Part shown: in pieces, positions 25,046 through 35,412 of the stretch
Layout of the letters: each line of letters starts with the position of its first letter
How positions within the stretch are numbered: the stretch's first letter is position 1
Assembly: GCF_006516965.1 (NCBI RefSeq)
Contig: NZ_VHLH01000020.1
Span: 24,104 to 88,103, forward strand
DNA length: 64,000 nucleotides
Direction of reading: 5' to 3'
Source: Pararhizobium mangrovi
Lineage (GTDB): Bacteria; Pseudomonadota; Alphaproteobacteria; Rhizobiales; Rhizobiaceae
Notes under the pieces: generated by a model
Told to the model about the DNA's origin: nothing
Seen by the model: only the letters and a program-made list of their open reading frames with translations
The model's database searches: none
Made by a program: the position numbers and the translations under genes

Positions 25046-26821
25046 ATGGCCCTCACAACCGACTGCGAAACCATTCGCCAGGAAGTCCTTGCCGCCTACC
25101 GCGCCGCGGGGGCGACGGGCGAGGACGATTTCCTCCAGATCACCGAGCTTGCCGCGCGCATCTTCGACATGCCGAATGTGTGCGTCTCCTTCGTCGACGA
25201 GACGTGGCACGCAGTATCGCGTGTCGGCGACTTCGTCTCGCGCAACCGGCGCGAGGACGTGATGTGCACGGTGACGATCGAGAGCGACGAAGTCTTCGTC
25301 GTGCCCGATGCAGGCATCGATCCGCGCTTTCGCAACAGCCCGCTGGTCAAGGGCGCGAACGGGGTGCGTTTTTATGCCGGTGCGCCGCTCATAACGCCCG
25401 AGGGTACGCGGGTCGGCACACTGTGCATCTTCGACAGCAGGCTGCGGACCTTTTCGCGCGAGCAGACGAGCATGCTCGGCACGCTCGCCGGTTTCGTCGT
25501 TGAGCGCATGGAGCTTCGCCGTCACCTGCACGACGCCAATCTGGATGCGCTTACCGGCCTCCTGAACCGCCAGACACTGCAGCGTGCGATGGAGCATGCG
25601 GGTGACGAAGCGACATTGCTCCTCGTCGACCTCGACGGTTTCAAGGAGGTCAACGACACGCTCGGCCACGCAGTGGGCGACCGCGTGTTGCAGGCCGTGG
25701 GCACGAGGCTCGCGACCGTCGCCGAAGGCAACGGCCTCGCCGCGCGTCTGGGCGGCGACGAATTCGTCGTCTTCGTCGATGGCAGCGCCGATCCGCTCGC
25801 CGGCCGCGGGCTTGCCGAGAGGATCATCGAGCACATTTGCGAGCCGATCGCGATCGACGGCGAGGAATTGCGTCTCGGTTCGAGTATCGGCATGGCGCTC
25901 CGCTCGGAAGGGAGGATCTCGCCCGTCCAACTTCTCGGAAACGCAGATCTCGCGCTCTACAGCGCCAAGGCCGATGGGCGCGGGCGCGTTCACCTTTTCA
26001 ACCAGTCGATGCGCAGCCGTGCGATCGATCGCGGCAACGTGGCACTGGAACTGGAGGATGCGTGGGAATCGAACGAGTTCGTCATGCACTACCAGCCGCA
26101 GGTCAACCTCGCCGACGGCAGCCTCCTCGGAGCGGAAGCGCTTCTGCGCTGGAAGTACCCCTATCAGGGTTTCATCGCTCCCGCGGCTTTCATCGGGGTC
26201 CTCGAGAAGAGCGCGCTCGCCGAGCGCATGGGCGAATGGATCCTGCGCGACGGGTGCCGTCAGGCCAAGCGCATGCGCACGCTCGGCGCATCGGATTTCC
26301 GCATGGCGGTGAACCTCTTCGGCATCCAGTTCCGCGCGCGTACGCTGCCCGATCAGGTCGAGAGGCTTCTCGGTGAATTCGACCTCCCGCCGGATGCACT
26401 GGAACTGGAGGTGACGGAGACGATCGCGCTCGATCGCCAGACGCATATCAAGCAGCAGCTCGAAACGCTCAAGGAGATGGGCGTCGGCATCGCACTCGAC
26501 GATTTCGGAACCGGCTTCGCATCGCTTTCCGCTTTGAGAACCTGTCCGTTGACGCGGCTCAAGGTCGATCGCAGCTTCGTGCGCGGCATCGAGACGAGCG
26601 AAGCGGATCGGGCGATCATCGATTCGGTGATCCGGCTCACCAAAGGCTTCGATCTGGACCTTACGGTGGAAGGCGTCGAGACAGAAGCGCAGGCAGCGTT
26701 CCTGCGTGAACGCGGATGCCGTGAGGCGCAGGGCTTCCTTTACGCCAAGGCGCTGCCGGTCGCCGATCTCGAACGCGACTGGATCGCCGGCGGAGAACGG
26801 CCGCACGAACTGGCCGGCTGA
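25046..26821 (+). CDS. GAF-GGDEF-EAL cyclic-di-GMP turnover protein
   Basis: The protein has 591 residues from ATG 25046. A GAF sensory domain covers about 25-160 (RIFDMPNVCVSFVD, FYAGAPLITPEGTRVGTLCI). A diguanylate cyclase domain follows with DALTGLLNRQ, DLDGFKEVNDTLGH and an intact GGDEF active site (about 236), then a phosphodiesterase domain with EALLRW (about 362), ALDDFGTGFASL and LKVDRSFVRGI. Both catalytic signatures look intact, so net activity cannot be predicted. No membrane segment is present, so it is soluble. It follows the polysaccharide locus, and c-di-GMP often controls polysaccharide export, but nothing in the sequence proves that link. Confidence 0.93.
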   Translation: MALTTDCETIRQEVLAAYRAAGATGEDDFLQITELAARIFDMPNVCVSFVDETWHAVSRVGDFVSRNRREDVMCTVTIESDEVFVVPDAGIDPRFRNSPLVKGANGVRFYAGAPLITPEGTRVGTLCIFDSRLRTFSREQTSMLGTLAGFVVERMELRRHLHDANLDALTGLLNRQTLQRAMEHAGDEATLLLVDLDGFKEVNDTLGHAVGDRVLQAVGTRLATVAEGNGLAARLGGDEFVVFVDGSADPLAGRGLAERIIEHICEPIAIDGEELRLGSSIGMALRSEGRISPVQLLGNADLALYSAKADGRGRVHLFNQSMRSRAIDRGNVALELEDAWESNEFVMHYQPQVNLADGSLLGAEALLRWKYPYQGFIAPAAFIGVLEKSALAERMGEWILRDGCRQAKRMRTLGASDFRMAVNLFGIQFRARTLPDQVERLLGEFDLPPDALELEVTETIALDRQTHIKQQLETLKEMGVGIALDDFGTGFASLSALRTCPLTRLKVDRSFVRGIETSEADRAIIDSVIRLTKGFDLDLTVEGVETEAQAAFLRERGCREAQGFLYAKALPVADLERDWIAGGERPHELAG

Positions 26822-26900
26822 CCGACCGGCTCGGGGCCGGCACGGTCTCGGACCGCCGCATGGCGAACGCCGCGAACGGCGAAGATCGTCCCGCTATCGA

Positions 26901-28550
26901 CTACCGGTCGGACGTCTCCCAGCGCGGATTGATCCACGGTTCCTGGTTCGAAGGCGCCAGCGGCTGGCGGCCGAGGATGTGATCGGCGGCCTTTTCGCCG
27001 GTCATGATCGACGGGCCGTTCAGATTGCCGTTGGTGATGCGCGGGAAGATCGAGGAATCGGCGACGCGCAGGTTTTCGACGCCGATGACCCGGCATTCGG
27101 GATCGACCACGGATCGCGGATCGTCGGCGCGGCCCATGCGGCAGGTGCCGCAGGGGTGGTAGGCGCTTTCCACCTCGTCGCGGATGAAGGCGTTCAGCGC
27201 TTCGTCGCTGGTCGCGTCCTCGCCCGGCATGATCTCTGGGCCGCGATAGGGATCGAAGGCCTTCTGCGAGAAGATCTCGCGCGTCAGTCGAATGCAGTGG
27301 CGAAAATCAGCCCAGTCCTCTTCCGTGCTCATGTAGTTGAAGCGGATGACCGGGGCTTCCTTCGCGTTTGCCGAGCGCAGGCGCACCGTGCCGCGCGAGT
27401 TCGAGCGCATCGGCCCGACATGGGCCTGGAAGCCGTGCGCCTTCGCCGCCGCCTTGCCGTCGTAGCGAATGGCGACGGGCAGGAAATGGTACTGGATGTC
27501 CGGATACTTCACGCCGGCCTTGGAGCGCAGGAAGGCCGCGGCCTCGAACTGGTTGCTCGCACCGAGGCCGGAACGGAAGAAGAGCCACTGCGCGCCGATC
27601 AAGGCCTTCGAGAAGAGGTTCAGCTTGGAATAGAGCGTGATGGGCTGCGTGCATTCCTGCTGGATATAGGCCTCGAGATGGTCCTGCAGGTTGGCGCCGA
27701 CGCCAGGACGATCGGCGACGATTTCGATGCCATGTTCGCTCAGATGCTCGGCCGGGCCGATGCCGGAGAGCATGAGAAGCTTCGGCGAATTGAAGGCCGA
27801 GGCGGCGATGACCACCTCCCGGCGCGCCGAGACGATTTCCTTGCGCCCTCGGCGCTCGACCTCGACGCCCGTGGCGCGCTTGTCCTCGATGACGATGCGT
27901 CGAGCAAGGCCGCGAACGAGCTTGACGTTGTCGCGTTTGCGGGCTGGTTTGAGATAGGCTTCGGCGGCCGACCAGCGGCGGCCTTGATGGATCGTCTGCT
28001 CCATCGGGCCGAAGCCTTCCTGTTTGGAGCCGTTATAGTCGTCCGTCAGCTCGAAACCGGCCTGGCCGCCGGCATCGATGAAGGCCTGGAAGAGGGTGTT
28101 TTCCAACCGGCCGCGCTGGATGTGGAGGGGACCGTCCGTGCCGCGCCAGCCTTCTTCACCGCCATGCGAAGTCTCCTGACGCTTGAAGTAGGGAAGCACG
28201 TCGGCGAACGACCAGCCGGTCGCACCGCTTTCCGCCCAATGGTTGAAGTCTTCCGCGTGGCCGTGGACGTAGACCATGCCGTTGATCGAGGAGGAGCCGC
28301 CGATCACCTTGCCGCGCGGGGCGGCCATGCGGCGGTTGCCGAGATGCGGCTCCGGCTCGGATTTGTAGCCCCAGTCGTAGCGGGCCATGTTCATCGGGTA
28401 GGAAAGCGCGGCCGGCATCTTGATGAAGGGGCCGAAATCCGTGCCGCCATGCTCCAGCACGATGACCGAATGCTTGCCGTCTTCGGAAAGGCGCGCGGCG
28501 AGGGCCGACCCGGCTGACCCGGCGCCGACGATGACGAAATCCGCTTCCAT
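26901..28550 (-). CDS. betA: Choline dehydrogenase
   Basis: This 549-residue GMC-family flavoprotein has the usual BetA size. The FAD-binding motif [19 protein letters not shown] is at the N-terminus, with the GMC signature region [31 protein letters not shown] and the C-terminal [10 protein letters not shown] and [16 protein letters not shown]. It oxidises choline to betaine aldehyde at the inner membrane face. It is last in the betC-GST-betB-betA operon, separated from betB by about 117 nt that hold a dispersed repeat. The pathway gives the osmoprotectant glycine betaine. Confidence 0.95.
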   Translation of the reverse strand: MEADFVIVGAGSAGSALAARLSEDGKHSVIVLEHGGTDFGPFIKMPAALSYPMNMARYDWGYKSEPEPHLGNRRMAAPRGKVIGGSSSINGMVYVHGHAEDFNHWAESGATGWSFADVLPYFKRQETSHGGEEGWRGTDGPLHIQRGRLENTLFQAFIDAGGQAGFELTDDYNGSKQEGFGPMEQTIHQGRRWSAAEAYLKPARKRDNVKLVRGLARRIVIEDKRATGVEVERRGRKEIVSARREVVIAASAFNSPKLLMLSGIGPAEHLSEHGIEIVADRPGVGANLQDHLEAYIQQECTQPITLYSKLNLFSKALIGAQWLFFRSGLGASNQFEAAAFLRSKAGVKYPDIQYHFLPVAIRYDGKAAAKAHGFQAHVGPMRSNSRGTVRLRSANAKEAPVIRFNYMSTEEDWADFRHCIRLTREIFSQKAFDPYRGPEIMPGEDATSDEALNAFIRDEVESAYHPCGTCRMGRADDPRSVVDPECRVIGVENLRVADSSIFPRITNGNLNGPSIMTGEKAADHILGRQPLAPSNQEPWINPRWETSDR

Positions 28551-28565
28551 GAGATGAATCCTGCT

Positions 28566-28674
28566 GAGAGCGCTTTGCGACCGGATCGAACCAGGTCGCG
28601 CGCTCCGTCTCCTTGTTTGCGCATCGTTCGCGACGCCCGACTGGATCAGTCCGGCTTTAGAAATGCTCTAGTAC
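28566..28674. repeat. Dispersed intergenic repeat, copy 1
   Basis: This sequence between betB and betA is clearly related to 40862-40966. Both share the order inverted GACC/GGTC hairpin, then TTG-rich spacer, then ATCGTTCGCGACGC, then a GACTGGATC hairpin, then GAAATGC or AAAATGC and CTAG. A weaker copy may lie at 36844-36941. It matches the type of short palindromic mosaic elements common in Hyphomicrobiales genomes. Confidence 0.6.
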
Positions 28675-30140
28675 GGGCTGTCGACCGGGCCGCTCGCGAC
28701 GTAGACGGACTTGATGCGGCTGTAGTGCTCGAGCGCGGCGCGCGAGTTCTCGCGGCCGATGCCGGACTGCTTGACGCCGCCGAATGGCATCTCGATCGGC
28801 GTGAGATTGTAGGTGTTGATCCAGCACGTACCGGCATCGAGCCTGGCGATGACGCGGTGGGCGCGCGTGATGTCCTTGGTGAAGAGGCCGGCCGCGAGCC
28901 CGAACTGCGTATCGTTGGCGCGGGCGACCACCTCGTCCTCGTCGTCGAAATCCAGCACGGACATGACGGGGCCGAAGATTTCCTCGCGCGCGATCGTCAT
29001 GCCGTCGGTGACGTCGGCGAAGATGGTCGGCTCGATCCAGAAGCCGTCGTCGAGCCCTTGCATCTTCGGGATGCCGCCGCCGGTCAGAAGCTGGGCGCCG
29101 TCGGCCTTGCCGCTCTCGATGTAGTCCACGACCTTCTGGCGCTGCGCGGCGCTGACGATGGGGCCGAGATGGGTCTCCTCGTTCATCGGGTCGCCGAGCC
29201 GGATCTTGACCGTGCGCTCGACGAGGCGGTCGAGGAACCTGTCCTTCACGTTCCGCTGGACGAAGACGCGCGTGCCGTTCGTGCAGATCTGGCCGGTGGA
29301 ATAGAAATTGCCGAGCATGGCGCCACCGATAGCGTCCTCGATGTCGGCGTCTTCGAAGACGATGAGCGGCGACTTGCCGCCGAGTTCGAGCGTCACCTGC
29401 GCCAGATGCGAGGACGCGCCCTCCATGATCTTCCGGCCGGTCGGGACCGAGCCCGTCAGCGAGACCTTGGCGATCGCTTCGTGGCGCGTGAGTGCGGCGC
29501 CGACGTCACCATATCCCTGGACGACCTGAAAGACGCCCGCCGGCACACCGGCCTCGATGAAGATCTCGGCGAGCTTGAGCGCGGAGAGGGGTGTCAGTTC
29601 CGACGGCTTGAAGATCAGCGCGTTGCCGCAGGCGAGCGCCGGGGCGGCCTTCCAGCAGGCAATCTGGATCGGATAGTTCCAGGCGCCGATGCCGGCGCAG
29701 ATGCCGAGCGGCTCGCGGCGGGTATAGGCGAAGTCGCCGCCGAGATCGATCGCCTCGCCATTGTGTGCGGCGATGACGCTGCCGAAGTATTCGAGCGCCT
29801 GCGCGCCCGATTCCGGATCGGCGACGAGGGTCTCCTGCAGCGCCTTGCCGGTGTCGAGCGTTTCGAGTTCGGAGAGTTCGCGGTTGCGGCTGCGGACGAT
29901 ATCTGCGGCCTTGCGTAGGCAGCGTCCGCGCTCGACGGCCGGCATCGCTGCCCATTTGGCCTGGCCCTTCCGCGCGGCGGCGACGGCCTTCTCGATGATC
30001 TCGGGCGTGGCGGAATGCACGCGCGCGATCGTTTCGCCGGTGGCGGGATAGATATCCTCGATCACGGCGCCGGCGGTGTCTTCCTCGTAGCCGGCGGCGA
30101 TGAAGTGGGAGGCTTGCGGTTGTGCGCGCATTGCGGTCAT
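28668..30140 (-). CDS. betB: Betaine-aldehyde dehydrogenase
   Basis: The protein has 490 residues from MTAMRAQPQ (ATG 30140). The start codon overlaps the stop of the upstream GST gene in an ATGA arrangement, which supports it; ATG 30131 (Met4) is an alternative. Aldehyde dehydrogenase features: [25 protein letters not shown], catalytic Glu in [10 protein letters not shown] (about 250), catalytic Cys in GQICTNGTR (about 284), and [10 protein letters not shown]. It oxidises betaine aldehyde to glycine betaine with NAD(P)+. The frame continues far upstream of this start, but that part shadows the GST gene. Confidence 0.95.
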   Translation of the reverse strand: MTAMRAQPQASHFIAAGYEEDTAGAVIEDIYPATGETIARVHSATPEIIEKAVAAARKGQAKWAAMPAVERGRCLRKAADIVRSRNRELSELETLDTGKALQETLVADPESGAQALEYFGSVIAAHNGEAIDLGGDFAYTRREPLGICAGIGAWNYPIQIACWKAAPALACGNALIFKPSELTPLSALKLAEIFIEAGVPAGVFQVVQGYGDVGAALTRHEAIAKVSLTGSVPTGRKIMEGASSHLAQVTLELGGKSPLIVFEDADIEDAIGGAMLGNFYSTGQICTNGTRVFVQRNVKDRFLDRLVERTVKIRLGDPMNEETHLGPIVSAAQRQKVVDYIESGKADGAQLLTGGGIPKMQGLDDGFWIEPTIFADVTDGMTIAREEIFGPVMSVLDFDDEDEVVARANDTQFGLAAGLFTKDITRAHRVIARLDAGTCWINTYNLTPIEMPFGGVKQSGIGRENSRAALEHYSRIKSVYVASGPVDSPY

Positions 30141-30775
30141 GCCTTCAGTTCGTCGTAGGAAACCATCACGTGATCGCGATAGGCCGGGCGCTCGGTCAGG
30201 CGTTCGTAATAGGCCTCGAGCGCCGGTCGCGATGGGCGCGTGATGTCGATGTCGAAATAGCGGTAGAGGATGTGGCCGAACTGGATGTCGGCCATCGTGA
30301 AGTCGTCGCCGGCGAGATAGCGGTTCTTCGACAGGCGGTCCTCGGCGATGGCGAGAACGCGGTCGAAGCGCTCGACCGCTCGCGCGATCGCGCCCGGATC
30401 CTGTTTTTCCTTCGGCGTGCGCACGACCGCCCAGAAGATCGGTCCGGTGAAGGCGGCGCACGCGGTGGTCTTCGCCCATTCCGCCCACATGTCCACCGGT
30501 GCGCGCTCGTACGGCTCGGCAGGCCAGAAGGGGGCTGAGCCGTAGGCCGTGGCGAGCGTGCGCATGATGGCACCGGCCTCGAACATCGGCACGTGATCGC
30601 CGTCGCGCACGACCGGCACGAGACCGTTCGGGTTCATCGCCAAGAATTCCGGCGTGTCGGTTCCGCCGTGCCGCCCGCCATAGTCCAGCCGCTCGTGGTC
30701 GAGGCCGAGCTCGGCGATCGCCCACATCACGGCCTGCACGTTGGAGGACGTCGCGCGTCCGTAGACGGTGATCAT
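30137..30775 (-). CDS. Glutathione S-transferase family protein inside the bet operon
   Basis: This 212-residue protein starts at [14 protein letters not shown] (ATG 30775). The N-terminal thioredoxin-like domain carries [10 protein letters not shown] and [13 protein letters not shown], with the cis-Pro and glutathione-binding [10 protein letters not shown]. The all-alpha C-terminal domain has [15 protein letters not shown]. It lies between betC (ends at 30783) and betB (ATGA overlap), so it is a true operon member. GSTs are not part of the classical choline-to-betaine route. It may protect against reactive aldehyde, but that is only an inference from context. Its substrate is unknown. Confidence 0.9.
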   Translation of the reverse strand: MITVYGRATSSNVQAVMWAIAELGLDHERLDYGGRHGGTDTPEFLAMNPNGLVPVVRDGDHVPMFEAGAIMRTLATAYGSAPFWPAEPYERAPVDMWAEWAKTTACAAFTGPIFWAVVRTPKEKQDPGAIARAVERFDRVLAIAEDRLSKNRYLAGDDFTMADIQFGHILYRYFDIDITRPSRPALEAYYERLTERPAYRDHVMVSYDELKA

Positions 30776-30782
30776 GGCATCC

Positions 30783-32315
30783 TTACTCGCCACGCGGGAA
30801 GCGCTGGCGTTCCTCGAGTACGTTGAGATCCATGTGGTTGCGCATGTAGCGCTCGGAGGCCTTCTGGAGCGGCTGGAAGTCCCACGGATAGTAGGAGCCG
30901 TTGCGAAGCGCGTCGTAGACGATCCAGCGCCGGGCCTGGCTCTCGCGCACCTCTGCGTCGAACTTTTCCATGTCCCAGCGCGCACGCACCTTCTGCATGA
31001 ATTCCGAGACGAGCGTCGCGTTCGCCTCGTCGCTGGCAAGGTTGTTCACCTCGTTCGGATCGGCCTTAAGGTCGAAGAGCTGCGGCGGGTCGAGCTCGCA
31101 ATGGATGAACTTGTATCTGCCCTCGCGGATCGCGACGAGCGGGGCGTAGGAGGCTTCCGCCGCGTATTCGATCTCGACGCGGCTTTCGCGCTTCGCCTCA
31201 CCGCGCATGACGGGACCAAGGCTCTCTCCGTCCGTCCACGGCATGATGCTTTCCATGGAGATGCCGGCGAGGTCCGTCATCGTCGGCAGGATGTCGAGGT
31301 TCGAGACCGGTTCGTCGACGCGCTTGGGCTCGTTGCCGGGAGCGGCGATCATCAGAGGCACGCGGGACGAGCCCTCGTAGAAGCTCATCTTGAACCACAG
31401 GCCGTGCTCGCCGAGCATGTCGCCATGGTCGGCGCAGAAGACGATGACCGTATCGTCCGCCATGCGGGTGCGTTCGAGCACGTCGAGGATCTCGCCGACC
31501 TTGTCGTCCAGATAGGAGACATTGGCGAAATAGGCCCGGCGCGAGCGGCGGACGTTCTCCGGCTGGATGTCGAACTTTTCGTAGTCGTTGGCGAGGAAGA
31601 TGCGCTTGGAGTGCGCGTCCTGCTCCTCGAACGGGATCTCGCCGACTTCCGGGTCGAGATGCTCGCAATCCTCGTAGAGGTCCCAGTACTTCCTGCGCGC
31701 GACGTAGGGGTCGTGCGGATGCGTGAACGAGATCGTCAGGCTCCACGGCTTGCGGTTCTCGTCCTCGGATTCGCGCGAGAGCTGGTAGAGCTTCTGAACG
31801 CCCTGGAAACAGACCTCGTCGTCGTACTCCATCTGGTTGGAGATCTCGGCAACGCCCGCACCCGTGACCGAGCCGAGATTGTGGTACCACCAGTCGATGC
31901 GCTCGCCCGGCTTGCGGTAGTCCGGCGTCCAGCCGAAATCGGCCGGGTAGATGTCCGTCGTCAGCCGGTCCTCGAAGCCATGGAGCTGGTCGGGGCCGAC
32001 GAAGTGCATCTTGCCAGAAAGGCAGGTCGAGTAGCCGGCGAGCCGCAGATGGTGGGCATAGGTCGGGATGCTGGAAGCGTATTCGGCGGCGTTGTCGTAG
32101 ACCTTGGTGCGGCTCGGGAGCTGGCCGGCCATGAACGAGGCGCGGCCCGGCGCACACAATGGCGACGACGTGTAGTTGTTGGCGAAGCGCGTCGAGCGGG
32201 CAGCGAGCTTCTTCAGGTTCGGCGTGTGAAGCCAGTCGGCCGGGCCGTCGGGAAAGAAGGTTCCGTTCAGCTGGTCGACCATGATGACGAGGATGTTGGG
32301 GCGAGTGGTCGGCAT
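30783..32315 (-). CDS. betC: Choline sulfatase
   Basis: The protein has 510 residues from MPTTRPNILV (ATG 32315), with a strong GGAGGGACG Shine-Dalgarno nine or so bases upstream; the frame extends to 32390 without homology. The sulfatase signature CAPGR (residues 54-58) gives the Cys that becomes formylglycine. DQLNGTFF, FCADHGDMLGEHGLW and the C-terminal choline-sulfatase extension (NGSYYPWDFQPLQKASERYM) distinguish it from other arylsulfatases. It cleaves choline-O-sulfate to choline and sulfate. It is the first gene of this four-gene operon; no betI regulator is seen next to it, unlike the rhizobial betICBA order. Confidence 0.96.
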   Translation of the reverse strand: MPTTRPNILVIMVDQLNGTFFPDGPADWLHTPNLKKLAARSTRFANNYTSSPLCAPGRASFMAGQLPSRTKVYDNAAEYASSIPTYAHHLRLAGYSTCLSGKMHFVGPDQLHGFEDRLTTDIYPADFGWTPDYRKPGERIDWWYHNLGSVTGAGVAEISNQMEYDDEVCFQGVQKLYQLSRESEDENRKPWSLTISFTHPHDPYVARRKYWDLYEDCEHLDPEVGEIPFEEQDAHSKRIFLANDYEKFDIQPENVRRSRRAYFANVSYLDDKVGEILDVLERTRMADDTVIVFCADHGDMLGEHGLWFKMSFYEGSSRVPLMIAAPGNEPKRVDEPVSNLDILPTMTDLAGISMESIMPWTDGESLGPVMRGEAKRESRVEIEYAAEASYAPLVAIREGRYKFIHCELDPPQLFDLKADPNEVNNLASDEANATLVSEFMQKVRARWDMEKFDAEVRESQARRWIVYDALRNGSYYPWDFQPLQKASERYMRNHMDLNVLEERQRFPRGE

Positions 32316-32522
32316 CGTCGGGCGTCCCTCCTTCGCACTGTCGGGGTGGTCTTTCCTTCCCTGTCTATTTTTTATTGATCGCGCGTTCAATCAAAAATCG
32401 GGGGGATGGATCGTCCGCGTGCTTGGATCTCAACCGTTGGCGTGATGACACAGGCGTTCGCATGAACGATGATCATGGCGCTTTGCTTGAAGAGACATCG
32501 CCGAACGAGGATGCAACGGAAC

Positions 32523-32756
32523 ATGGTTGTCGATATCGCCAACGAGCGTACGAGGATGATCGCAAATGCGCTCGATCGATTGTCGACGGCCTTTTTGACG
32601 GTCGGTGTCCTCGCTCCGGCCGCGAGCGAGATCTACGGCAATGTTCGCGTCGCAGAGAGCCTGGGCGTCTGGACGCCGTTCATCGTCGTCGCTTGGTTTT
32701 TGAGTGCGATCGCCTTACATTTGACGGCACATTTGGTCCTTGGAGATCTCAAATGA
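32523..32756 (+). CDS. Small two-helix membrane protein, unknown function
   Basis: The protein has 77 residues from ATG 32523 (ATG 32511 and a longer start at 32469 are open). The N-terminus is basic and amphipathic (ANERTRMIANALDRL). It is followed by two hydrophobic segments: AFLTVGVLAPAASEIYG, and WTPFIVVAWFLSAIALHL ending in ALHLTAHLVLGDLK. I recognise no family with certainty. Its stop codon overlaps the start of the next tiny gene (ATGA), so the two are probably translated together. It is divergent from betC. Confidence 0.6.
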   Translation: MVVDIANERTRMIANALDRLSTAFLTVGVLAPAASEIYGNVRVAESLGVWTPFIVVAWFLSAIALHLTAHLVLGDLK

Positions 32757-32839
32757 GCCTCGGTCTTTTCTATACCGTGCTGCCGCTCGCGATCGTTGCT
32801 GTGATCTTCGTGGCATTGAAGGCAGCTCGCTACATCTGA
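32753..32839 (+). CDS. 28-residue single-helix membrane peptide
   Basis: ATG 32753 lies inside the stop of the preceding gene (AAATGA). The peptide is almost wholly one membrane-spanning helix (FYTVLPLAIVAVIFVALKAA) ending in RYI. It is too short to be judged by homology. The coupling to the upstream gene and the clean hydrophobic helix are the only support. It could be an accessory subunit of a membrane complex or a regulator. Confidence 0.5.
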   Translation: MSLGLFYTVLPLAIVAVIFVALKAARYI

Positions 32840-32851
32840 CGGCCCGCCCAT

Positions 32852-33133
32852 TCACCCTTTGTCGCGCTGGGCCAGGAACGAGTAGTCGCCGAGCGCCATG
32901 TAGTGCAGTTCGCGCGCGAGCCGGATTGTCGGCTTGAGGGCGAAGAAGAACGAGCCCACCACGAACATCCAGATGGCGATGGTCTCCGTGCTCTTCCAGA
33001 AGAAGAGAACGCTGCCGACGAGGAAGAGGAAGGCGGCGAGGAAATCGACCACCGTGTACCAGACCTCGTAGATCGCGAAGAGGCGCTTGTGCTCGCCGGA
33101 TTGCTCGCTATTGGCGGGATCGAAGAGTCGCAT
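32852..33133 (-). CDS. YrhK-like small membrane protein
   Basis: This 93-residue protein has two membrane segments (VDFLAAFLFLVGSVLFFW and IAIWMFVVGSFFFALKP) and the conserved RLFAIYEVWYTVVDF and PTIRLARELH blocks typical of YrhK-domain proteins. It is an inner-membrane protein of unknown function. It converges on the tiny gene ending at 32839 with 12 nt between them, and lies 134 nt downstream of the methylmalonyl-CoA mutase genes on the same strand. Confidence 0.78.
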   Translation of the reverse strand: MRLFDPANSEQSGEHKRLFAIYEVWYTVVDFLAAFLFLVGSVLFFWKSTETIAIWMFVVGSFFFALKPTIRLARELHYMALGDYSFLAQRDKG

Positions 33134-33267
33134 GGCATCTCCTGCAGGCTCGGTTGGATGGGAACGAGCCTGGTGCAGGCGTCGATGGCGTGTCGCGAGA
33201 GCGAAAGCGATGGATGGGTGCGAGGTTCCATCGGCGGGCGAAAGCGTCCGCCCGTAAGACTGCGGGT

Positions 33268-35412
33268 TCAGGTCGCCGGAACGGGCGTCAGCCGGTCGAG
33301 GAGGTCCGCCGCAGCCGTCGCGATGACGGTGCCGGGCGGGAAGATGGCGTCCGCGCCTGCCGTCCGCAGCGCCGCGAAGTCGGCTGGCGGAATGACGCCG
33401 CCGACGGCGACGAGGATGCCGCCGCCACCTTCCTGACGCAGCGCGTCGCGCAGTTCGGGGACGAGCGTCAGGTGGCCGGCGGCGAGCGAAGAGACGCCGA
33501 CGATGTCGACGCCTTCCGTGACGGCGCGCGCGGCGACCTCTCCAGGCGTCTGGAACATCGAACCGACGAGCACGTCGAAGCCGAGGTCGGCGAAGGCGGT
33601 GGCGACGACCTTCTGGCCGCGGTCGTGGCCGTCCTGGCCCACTTTCGCGATCAGAATGCGCGGCTTGGCACCGGTGCGCCCGGCGTATTCATGCGCCTTC
33701 TCGGCCGCGCGGGCGAAGGCTGGATCGCTCTCGCCGACTTCCGTGCGGTAGACGCCGGAGATGGTTTGCACCTCGGCAACGTGGCGGCCGAAGGCCTTTT
33801 CGAGCGCCAGCGAGATCTCGCCGACGGTGGCCCTGGCTCGCGCGGCGTCGACGGCAAAGGCGAGGAGGTTGCCTTCGCCGGTCTCGGCCGCACGCGCGAG
33901 AGCTTCGAGTGACGCTTCGAGAGGCGCGACGTCGCGCGTGCCCTTCAGTTCCTGCAGCTTTGCGAGCTGGCGTGCGCGGACCTCGGCATTGTCGATACGG
34001 CGGACGTCGACGGTCTCTTCCTCTTCCGGTCTGGCGAAATTGACGCCGACGACGGCCTGCCGGCCACTGTCGATGCGGGCCTGCGTCCGGGCCGCCGCTT
34101 CCTCGATGCGCCGCTTCGGCACGCCGGCCTCGATGGCCTTCGCCATGCCGCCGAGATCCTCGACCTCCTCGATGTGGGAAAGAGCACGAGCGGCGAGATC
34201 GTGGGTCAGGCGCTCGACGTAATAGGAGCCACCCCACGGGTCGACGATGCGCGTGGTCCCGGATTCTTGCGCCAGAACGTGCTGCGTGTTGCGAGCGATG
34301 CGGGCGGAATGGTCGCTCGGCAGCGCCAGCGCCTCGTCGAAGGCGTTGGTGTGGAGCGACTGGGTGTGCCCCTGCGTCGCCGCCATCGCCTCGACCATCG
34401 TTCGCATGACGTTTGTCGTCGGGTCCTGTGCGGTGAGCGACCAGCCGGAGGTCTGGCAATGGGTGCGGAGCGCCAGCGACTTCGGGTTTTCCGGCGCGAA
34501 GTTGCGCTGCATGAGGCAGGCCCAGAGGAGGCGTGCGGCGCGCAGCTTGGCAACCTCCATGAAGAAGTTCATGCCGATGCCGAAGAAGAATGAAAGGCGC
34601 GGCGCGAAGGCGTCGATCGGCTGTCCGGCGGCGATGCCTGCTCGGGCGTACTCGATGCCGTCGGCGAGCGTATAGGCGAGTTCGAGGTCGGCCGAGGCAC
34701 CGGCTTCCTGCATGTGGTAGCCGGAGATCGAGATCGCGTTGAAGCGTGGCATGTGTCTGGCCGTATAGGCGAAGATGTCGGCGACGATGCGCATCGAGGG
34801 CTGCGGCGGATAGATATAGGTGTTGCGGACCATGAACTCCTTGAGAATGTCGTTCTGGATGGTCCCGGACAGCTTTTCCGGTGGAACGCCCTGTTCCTCG
34901 GCTGCGACGATGTAGAGCGCCATGATCGGCAGCACGGCGCCGTTCATGGTCATCGACACGCTCATCTTGTCGAGCGGGATACCCTCGAAGAGCTGGCGCA
35001 TGTCGAGGATGGAATCGATTGCCACACCTGCCATCCCGACGTCGCCGGCGGCGCGCTCGTGGTCGCTGTCGTAGCCGCGATGGGTGGCGAGGTCGAAGGC
35101 GACTGAGAGGCCCTTCTGTCCGGCGGCGAGGTTGGCGCGGTAGAAGGCGTTCGACTCTTCGGCCGTGGAGTAGCCCGCATATTGGCGGATCGTCCACGGC
35201 TGCTGCAGGTACATCGTGGGGTAAGGGCCGCGCAGGAAAGGTGCGGAACCCGGAAAGGTGTCGAGGAAGGGCAGGCCATCGAGGTCGACGGCTTCATAGG
35301 CGGTCTTCACGTCGATGCCTTCGGGGGTCGCATGAACCGTGGGGCTCGAAGTTTCGCCGAATATCGACTGCCGGTGCCATTCGAGGCTAGAAAAGTTGGG
35401 AACGCGGCTCAT
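33268..35412 (-). CDS. Methylmalonyl-CoA mutase, large (catalytic) subunit
   Basis: The protein has 714 residues. The TIM-barrel substrate domain carries [29 protein letters not shown], and the C-terminal adenosylcobalamin domain carries [11 protein letters not shown] (DxHxxG, axial His, about residue 592), followed by [12 protein letters not shown] and [10 protein letters not shown]. It interconverts (R)-methylmalonyl-CoA and succinyl-CoA, linking propionyl-CoA breakdown and polyhydroxybutyrate metabolism to the TCA cycle. Its ATG overlaps the stop of the small-subunit gene (ATGA). Symbols in use include mutB, scpA and bhbA. No MeaB-type chaperone gene is adjacent in the window. Confidence 0.96.
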   Translation of the reverse strand: MSRVPNFSSLEWHRQSIFGETSSPTVHATPEGIDVKTAYEAVDLDGLPFLDTFPGSAPFLRGPYPTMYLQQPWTIRQYAGYSTAEESNAFYRANLAAGQKGLSVAFDLATHRGYDSDHERAAGDVGMAGVAIDSILDMRQLFEGIPLDKMSVSMTMNGAVLPIMALYIVAAEEQGVPPEKLSGTIQNDILKEFMVRNTYIYPPQPSMRIVADIFAYTARHMPRFNAISISGYHMQEAGASADLELAYTLADGIEYARAGIAAGQPIDAFAPRLSFFFGIGMNFFMEVAKLRAARLLWACLMQRNFAPENPKSLALRTHCQTSGWSLTAQDPTTNVMRTMVEAMAATQGHTQSLHTNAFDEALALPSDHSARIARNTQHVLAQESGTTRIVDPWGGSYYVERLTHDLAARALSHIEEVEDLGGMAKAIEAGVPKRRIEEAAARTQARIDSGRQAVVGVNFARPEEEETVDVRRIDNAEVRARQLAKLQELKGTRDVAPLEASLEALARAAETGEGNLLAFAVDAARARATVGEISLALEKAFGRHVAEVQTISGVYRTEVGESDPAFARAAEKAHEYAGRTGAKPRILIAKVGQDGHDRGQKVVATAFADLGFDVLVGSMFQTPGEVAARAVTEGVDIVGVSSLAAGHLTLVPELRDALRQEGGGGILVAVGGVIPPADFAALRTAGADAIFPPGTVIATAAADLLDRLTPVPAT

